Assembly (NCBI RefSeq): GCF_007992095.1
Contig: NZ_BJZP01000012.1
Span: forward strand, 62,001-126,000
Length of the DNA stretch: 64,000 bases
Source: Paenirhizobium naphthalenivorans
GTDB taxonomy: Bacteria; Pseudomonadota; Alphaproteobacteria; Rhizobiales; Rhizobiaceae
Reading direction: 5' to 3'
Below the pieces are notes generated by a model, which saw only the letters and a program-made list of their open reading frames with translations, was not told the DNA's origin and made no database searches. The position numbers and the translations under genes were made by a program. Shown here in pieces: positions 59,415 to 64,000 of the stretch. How positions within the stretch are numbered: position 1 is the first letter of the stretch; every line of letters begins with the position of its first letter.

Positions 59415-59529
59415 GCGTAGCTTAGCTCGTCGCGTTTGGCAGCGTGACGGCAGGCCCCGCCAACTTTCTCAAGTCTAAACGCAAATGCGCTAAAAAAGGA
59501 TATATTTTTGGAAAATGCCCGCAATGGGA

Positions 59530-59551
59530 GTCCCGGCGCGAGCGCCGGGAC
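59530..59551 (-). terminator. Hairpin after the glycine-zipper lipoprotein gene
   Basis: Perfect 9-bp GC stem GTCCCGGCG/CGCCGGGAC with a CGAG loop, 17 bp beyond the stop. No T tract follows on the minus strand, so termination is doubtful. Confidence 0.4.
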
Positions 59552-59567
59552 CTTGTCTTGAGCGGAA

Positions 59568-59831
59568 TCAGTAGCCGCGCGGGCAGTTGTCGATATAGCG
59601 GCGGCCATAACGGTCGCGATAGTAGCACTGACCGGGCTGGTCAGCGACGCTGCCGAGCACCGCGCCGGATACACCGCCGATGGCCGCGCCCACAGCCGCG
59701 CCACGCACATTACCCGTGACTGCCCCGCCGATGATGGCGCCCGATACGGCGCCAATGGAGGCGCCTTTTTCGGTCTGGGTGCAGCCTGCGACCGACAAGC
59801 CGATCAGAGCGAGCACAAGAGCTTTCTTCAT
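59568..59831 (-). CDS. Glycine-zipper outer-membrane lipoprotein
   Basis: An 87-residue lipoprotein: signal with lipobox SVAGC (Cys17), then a glycine-zipper two-helix segment (GASIGAVSGAIIGGAVTGNVRGAAVGAAIGGVSGAVLGSVA) and a short Cys- and Tyr-rich C terminus (CYYRDRYGRRYIDNCPRGY). Similar to the SlyB/YMGG group of surface lipoproteins. It stands upstream of tamA on the same strand with a 154-bp gap and is separated from coxS by about 300 bp. Its role is unknown. Confidence 0.82.
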   Translation of the reverse strand: MKKALVLALIGLSVAGCTQTEKGASIGAVSGAIIGGAVTGNVRGAAVGAAIGGVSGAVLGSVADQPGQCYYRDRYGRRYIDNCPRGY

Positions 59832-59904
59832 GATTTTCTCTCCACTGTTTACGCAGCCGGCTTCGCCGGTCCATGTTTCTCCACCCTGACGCTGGGTGCG
59901 TCAC

Positions 59905-60093
59905 CTACTTGGCGGTTGCTTTCTTAGAATAGCCGGCAATTCCGGAAAGTCCATGGAATAGAAAGTCGAATGCGCGGCTCCAGTAATGACCGCGCGTCGC
60001 ATCATAGTAGAGGCGAATCTTGTGCTGCGGCGCGAAAGATAAAAAATCCTCCGTACCCCAAAGTACCGGTTGATCGGACAGTGAAAAAGTCAA
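59905..60093 (-). CDS. Possible small protein of unknown function
   Basis: The reading frame ending at 59905 gives about 60 residues (TTG 60093) with an aromatic-rich, non-shadow-like composition (HKIRLYYDATRGHYWSRAFDF ...). A GGAGGA lies near 60045 but no proper start codon follows at the right distance; no ATG occurs in the frame. It lies in the gap 59832-60135 between the lipoprotein gene and coxS. It may be coding with an unusual start, a gene remnant, or nothing. Confidence 0.25.
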   Translation of the reverse strand: MTFSLSDQPVLWGTEDFLSFAPQHKIRLYYDATRGHYWSRAFDFLFHGLSGIAGYSKKATAK

Positions 60094-60135
60094 ATGATAG
60101 CTGATGTGTCTGGGAGAGGCACGAGGAGGAGCAAT

Positions 60136-60624
60136 ATGGCTAAAGTAACGCTGACGGTGAACGGCAGATCGATGAGCGGTGAGTGTGAGGATCGCACGCT
60201 GCTCGTTCATTTCATTCGTGAAAAACTCGGGCTGACCGGCACTCATGTCGGCTGTGACACCACACAGTGCGGTTCCTGCGTCATTCACATGGACGGAAAA
60301 TCGGTCAAGAGCTGTTCGATCCTTGCCGTGCAGGCTTCGGGCTCGACGATCACGACGATCGAGGGACTGGCCGGCAACGGCGAGCTTCATCCCGTTCAGG
60401 CCGCCTTCAAGGAACATCACGGTTTGCAGTGCGGCTTCTGCACGCCGGGCATGGTTATGACCGCGGTCGATATGATCAACCGTCACGGCGGGAGCCTCGA
60501 TGAGCCTACGGTTCGCCACGAACTCGAAGGCAATATCTGTCGGTGCACCGGTTACCACAACATCGTCAAAGCCATTCTGTCCGCCAATGCCGAAATGCAT
60601 AGCGGGCGCCAGGCTGCCGAATAA
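60136..60624 (+). CDS. coxS: Carbon-monoxide-dehydrogenase-like small (2Fe-2S) subunit
   Basis: A 162-residue subunit with two 2Fe-2S clusters, part of a xanthine-oxidase-family molybdenum hydroxylase. Plant-type cluster ligands are in GCDTTQCGSCVIHMDG and KSC; the second cluster is bound by CGFCTPGM and CRCTGY. ATG 60136 has GAGGAGGAG upstream. First gene of the coxSLM order, which is the order of form II cox clusters, not of the form I coxMSL of true CO oxidisers. Confidence 0.93.
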   Translation: MAKVTLTVNGRSMSGECEDRTLLVHFIREKLGLTGTHVGCDTTQCGSCVIHMDGKSVKSCSILAVQASGSTITTIEGLAGNGELHPVQAAFKEHHGLQCGFCTPGMVMTAVDMINRHGGSLDEPTVRHELEGNICRCTGYHNIVKAILSANAEMHSGRQAAE

Positions 60625-60704
60625 ACAATTGTTCGCCGGTCGGACGTCGCGTTTGAGGAGACGTGGCGACCAAATGCGAGCCGGTATCCCATCGGGAGGA
60701 AATC

Positions 60705-63053
60705 ATGGGTGTTGAAGGAATCGGGGCGCGCGTGACGCGCAAGGAAGACAAGCGCTTCCTGACTGGCAAGGGCCGGTATACGGACGATATGGTCGTTCCC
60801 GGCATGAAGTACGCCTGTTTTGTGCGCTCACCGTATGCGCACGCGAGGATCACCAATTTCGATGCGTCCGCGGCCAAGGCCATGCCGGGCGTTATCGACG
60901 TGCTGGATGGCAAGCAGTTGCTGGCCGATGGCATCGGCAACATCATCTGCGGCTGGATGATCCATTCCAAAGACGGCACGCCGATGAAAATGGGTGCCTG
61001 GCGCCCGCTCGCGGTCGATATTGTGCGCTATGTGGGCGATGCTGTGGCCATCGTCGTCGCCGATACCTACGGCGAGGCCTGCGACGCTGCCGAAGCGGTG
61101 GTAGTGGACTATGACGAGCTGCCGGTGGTGACCGAGGCCGTTATTGCGCTCGAAGCGGGCGCTCCGCAGCTTCATCCCGAAGCGCCGGGCAATCTGATCT
61201 TCGACTGGGAGATCGGCGATGCCAGTGCCGCCGACAAGGCGATCGCTGCGGCTGCCCATGTCACCGAGATCGAGATCCACAACAACCGGCTCTCGCCCAA
61301 TCCGATGGAGCCACGCGCCACGCTTGGCATTTACGATACGGCCGAGGATCACTATACCTGCTACACCACTTCGCAGAACCCGCATGTCGCGCGTCTTGTC
61401 ATGAGCGCGTTCTATAACGTCGCGCCAGAAAATAAGCTGCGCGTCATCGCCCCCGATGTCGGTGGGGGCTTTGGTTCGAAGATCTACATTTATCCGGAAG
61501 AGATTGTCTGTCTTTGGGCCTCAAAGAAAACCGGTGTGCCGGTCAAGTGGACGTCCGACCGGACCGAGGCTTTTCTGACTGACGCGCATGGTCGCGACCA
61601 TGTGTCTAAGGTGAAGATGGCTTTCGACAAGGACAATAACGTCATCGGTCTCAAGGTCGACACGATCGCCAATCTCGGCGCCTACATGTCGTTGTTCTCC
61701 TCGTCGGTCCCTACCTATCTCTATGCCACCCTGCTGTCCGGGCAATATGCGATCCCGGCGATCCACTGCAACGTTCGCACCGTCTATACCAACACTGTGC
61801 CTGTGGATGCTTATCGCGGGGCAGGGCGTCCGGAGGCGACCTACCTCCTTGAGCGCACCATGGAAACGGCGGCCCGCGAACTCGGCGTCTCTCCGGCGGA
61901 ACTGCGCCGGCAGAACTTCATCCGCACCTTCCCCCATCAGACCCCGGTGATCATGAACTATGACGCGGGCGATTACGAAGCGTCGCTTGAGGCGGCCATG
62001 GCTGCGGCCGACTGGAACGGCTTTGCGGCGCGCAAGGCGGAGGCGGCAAGCCGTGGCATGAAGCGTGGTATCGGGATGAGCTGCTATATCGAGGCCTGCG
62101 GCATCGCGCCGTCGGCCGCGGTCGGCTCGCTCGGAGCTGGCGTCGGCTTGTGGGAATCGGCAGAGGTACGGGTCAACGCTGTCGGCACGGTTGAGGTCCT
62201 GACCGGCTCGCACAGCCATGGCCAGGGGCATGAAACGACCTTTGCCCAGTTGGTCTGCGAGCGGCTTGGCGTGCCGATTGACAATGTCTCGATCGTTCAT
62301 GGCGACACCGACAAGGTGCAGATGGGCATGGGGACCTATGGGTCGCGCTCGGGTGCCGTCGGCATGTCGGCGATCGTCAAGGCGCTCGACAAGGTTGAGG
62401 CCAAGGCAAAGAAGATCGCAGCCCATCTGATGGAGGCGGACGAGAGCGATATCGTCATCGAGAATGGCGAACTGAAGGTTGCCGGTACCGACAAGTCGTT
62501 GCCCTGGTTTCAGGTGGCGCTTGCAGCTTATACCGCCCATAACCTGCCGGGTGGCATGGAGCCGGGCCTGAAAGAGGGTGCGTTCTACGACCCGTCCAAT
62601 TTCACCTTCCCAGCCGGCTGCTATATCGCCGAGGTCGAGGTCGATCCGGAAACCGGCAAGACGACGATCATCCAGTTTGTTGCCGCCGACGATTTCGGCA
62701 ACATCATCAACCCGATGATCGTCGAGGGACAGGTGCATGGCGGAATCGCGCAAGGTGTTGGCCAAGCGATGCTGGAAGGGGTGCGCTACGACGCGACGAC
62801 CGGCCAGCTTCTGACGGCAAGCTACATGGATTATGCCATGCCGCGCGCTGATGATCTGCCATCGTTCTCGCTATCGCATCAGAACACCCCTTGTCCGGGC
62901 AATCCGCTCGGCATCAAGGGCTGCGGTGAGGCCGGCGCCATCGGCTCTCCGCCCGCGCTGATGAATGCCATCACGGATGCGATTGGTACCAACAACCTCA
63001 ACATGCCTGCAACGCCGCTTGCCGTCTGGTCGGCATTGCAGGCCGCCGAGTAA
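60705..63053 (+). CDS. coxL: Form II CoxL-like molybdenum hydroxylase large subunit
   Basis: A 782-residue molybdopterin-cytosine-dinucleotide subunit of the xanthine oxidase family. The active-site loop reads AYRGAGR (residues 369-375), the form II signature; form I CO dehydrogenase has AYRCSFR. Other motifs are DVGGGFGSK, GSHSHGQGHETTFAQL, and the C-terminal IKGCGEAGAIGSPPA with the catalytic Glu. ATG 60705 is preferred to the longer frame from 60663. The substrate is unknown: form II proteins may not oxidise CO and are probably hydroxylases for other compounds. No coxD/E/F/G maturation genes are in the window. Confidence 0.9.
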   Translation: MGVEGIGARVTRKEDKRFLTGKGRYTDDMVVPGMKYACFVRSPYAHARITNFDASAAKAMPGVIDVLDGKQLLADGIGNIICGWMIHSKDGTPMKMGAWRPLAVDIVRYVGDAVAIVVADTYGEACDAAEAVVVDYDELPVVTEAVIALEAGAPQLHPEAPGNLIFDWEIGDASAADKAIAAAAHVTEIEIHNNRLSPNPMEPRATLGIYDTAEDHYTCYTTSQNPHVARLVMSAFYNVAPENKLRVIAPDVGGGFGSKIYIYPEEIVCLWASKKTGVPVKWTSDRTEAFLTDAHGRDHVSKVKMAFDKDNNVIGLKVDTIANLGAYMSLFSSSVPTYLYATLLSGQYAIPAIHCNVRTVYTNTVPVDAYRGAGRPEATYLLERTMETAARELGVSPAELRRQNFIRTFPHQTPVIMNYDAGDYEASLEAAMAAADWNGFAARKAEAASRGMKRGIGMSCYIEACGIAPSAAVGSLGAGVGLWESAEVRVNAVGTVEVLTGSHSHGQGHETTFAQLVCERLGVPIDNVSIVHGDTDKVQMGMGTYGSRSGAVGMSAIVKALDKVEAKAKKIAAHLMEADESDIVIENGELKVAGTDKSLPWFQVALAAYTAHNLPGGMEPGLKEGAFYDPSNFTFPAGCYIAEVEVDPETGKTTIIQFVAADDFGNIINPMIVEGQVHGGIAQGVGQAMLEGVRYDATTGQLLTASYMDYAMPRADDLPSFSLSHQNTPCPGNPLGIKGCGEAGAIGSPPALMNAITDAIGTNNLNMPATPLAVWSALQAAE

Positions 63054-63066
63054 GGGAGGACGAAGC

Positions 63067-63867
63067 ATGTTTCTCTATTCGACCAGCTATCATCGTGCCT
63101 CCAGCGTGGAGGAAGCCGGTGCAATGCTCTCGGACGCGCCCGATGGCAAGTTCGTGGCGGGAGGGCAGACCTTGATCGCGACCCTCAAGCAACGCCTTGC
63201 CCAGCCTTCCGATCTCATCGATCTCAGGCACATCCCCGCACTCAAGGGCATTGCAGTCGATGGCCGTACCGTGACGATCGGTGCGGGTGTGACCCATGCG
63301 GAAGTGGCCGGATCGGGCCTCATCCGTTCGGTCTGTCCGGCGATTTGCCATCTCGCCTCGCTGATCGGCGATCCGCATGTTCGTCATCTCGGCACCATCG
63401 GCGGATCGATCGCCAACAATGATCCGGCCGCCGACTATCCGGCTGCCGTGCTTGGGCTAGGCGCGACGATCATTACCGATCGCCGGCAGATCGCGGCGGA
63501 CGACTTCTTCGTTGGCCTGTTCGAGACGGCGCTGGAGGAGAACGAAATGGTGACTGCAGTACGCTTCACCGCACCGGACAAGGCGGGGTACGCGAAGTTT
63601 GCCAATCCCGCGTCACGTTTCGCTATGGCTGGCGTGTTCGTTTCCAAGGGTGCGGGGGGCGTTCGCGTCGCCGTCACCGGGGCGGGCTCGAGCGGTGTGT
63701 TTCGTCACGGAGACCTTGAAGCGGCGCTCGCCAGCGATTGGTCGGCGGATGCGTTGGCGGGAGCTGTCGTCGATTCGGGCGAACTGATGGCCGATATGCA
63801 TGCGACGGCGGAATACCGCGCAAATCTTGTGAAAGTAATGGCGAAGCGGGCCGTCTCCGCCTGTTGA
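63067..63867 (+). CDS. coxM: Carbon-monoxide-dehydrogenase-like medium (FAD) subunit
   Basis: A 266-residue FAD subunit of the same hydroxylase. The flavin-binding motifs are KFVAGGQTLIATLKQRLAQP (residues 28-47) and TIGGSIANNDPAADYPA; the C-terminal domain follows. ATG 63067 lies 13 bp after the coxL stop. It ends the coxSLM cluster, followed by a canonical terminator. Shorter than form I CoxM (about 285) but within the form II range. Confidence 0.93.
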   Translation: MFLYSTSYHRASSVEEAGAMLSDAPDGKFVAGGQTLIATLKQRLAQPSDLIDLRHIPALKGIAVDGRTVTIGAGVTHAEVAGSGLIRSVCPAICHLASLIGDPHVRHLGTIGGSIANNDPAADYPAAVLGLGATIITDRRQIAADDFFVGLFETALEENEMVTAVRFTAPDKAGYAKFANPASRFAMAGVFVSKGAGGVRVAVTGAGSSGVFRHGDLEAALASDWSADALAGAVVDSGELMADMHATAEYRANLVKVMAKRAVSAC

Positions 63868-63890
63868 GGGTACGGAGAATCGCCATTCGG

Positions 63891-63920
63891 AAAAAGGACG
63901 GCTGCGGTCGTCCTTTTTTC
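63891..63920 (+). terminator. Rho-independent terminator of coxSLM
   Basis: Stem AAAAAGGACG (63891-63900) with CGTCCTTTTT (63909-63918), eight-base loop, continuing into TT. Canonical; 24 bp after the coxM stop. The last 80 bases of the window hold no gene I can support. Confidence 0.88.
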
Positions 63921-64000
63921 TGTGGCTTGACGCAGATCAAATTTGCCGAGGGTTTAATCGGCTAGCAAATGGCCAGAATAATTCCATGATTGCGCCATTT

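Noticed and set aside
60136-63867. Calling coxSLM an aerobic carbon monoxide dehydrogenase
   Set aside because: The loop is AYRGAGR (form II), not AYRCSFR, and the gene order is S-L-M; CO oxidation is not supported.

Overview
The window is GC-rich, densely coded chromosomal DNA from an alphaproteobacterium, most likely a member of the Rhizobiales (Rhizobiaceae-like). The evidence is the gene order sdhCDAB, then mdh-sucCDAB-...-lpdA, an Omp19-like lipoprotein of the Brucella/Rhizobium type, an atpHAGDC cluster separated from the F0 genes, and a METTL20-type methyltransferase. The species cannot be fixed from the sequence alone. I saw no insertion sequence, prophage, CRISPR array, rRNA or tRNA.

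Layout. 1-2.5 kb: the end of gpsA and small genes (YciI-like, EVE domain, methyltransferase, secreted hypothetical). 2.8-19.3 kb: a TCA-cycle block with sdhCDAB, an Omp19-like lipoprotein gene, zapE, mdh, sucC, sucD, sucA, sucB, three genes not of the cycle (LysE-type exporter, secreted protein, SDR oxidoreductase) and lpdA. 19.4-28.6 kb: housekeeping and envelope genes (cytochrome b561, DUF2867, TraB/GumN, xerC, acyltransferase, a Cache-type chemoreceptor, priA). 28.7-34.4 kb: a small membrane protein and the F1 ATP synthase operon atpHAGDC with a clear terminator. 34.5-36.0 kb: L-lactate dehydrogenase and a BigR/SqrR-type ArsR regulator with the two sensing cysteines. 36.1-48.9 kb: a C1/organic-acid module made of a LysR regulator, the NAD-dependent molybdenum formate dehydrogenase operon fdsGBA-fdhD-fdsD, a sigma-54 response regulator with its Cache-type histidine kinase, and an oxalate/formate-antiporter-family transporter. 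49.1-53.3 kb: cheW with a cytosolic PAS-PAS chemoreceptor, and arginase divergent from an Lrp/AsnC regulator. 53.3-59.8 kb: tamB, tamA and a glycine-zipper lipoprotein. 60.1-63.9 kb: coxSLM, a form II carbon-monoxide-dehydrogenase-like molybdenum hydroxylase.

How it fits together. The first half supplies the lower TCA cycle and, with the F1 genes, the respiratory ATP machinery. The fds operon oxidises formate to CO2 and gives NADH. The two-component system next to it very probably controls the downstream transporter: the gap between kinase and transporter has two identical 13-bp palindromes 22 bp apart (one face of the helix), followed by a textbook -24/-12 sigma-54 promoter. This regulatory layout, with an unassigned ligand and transported acid, is the most interesting feature of the window. 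A second open question is the substrate of the form II Cox enzyme. Many gene-length open frames opposite sdhA, sucA, sucCD, atpA and atpD are shadows and were left out.
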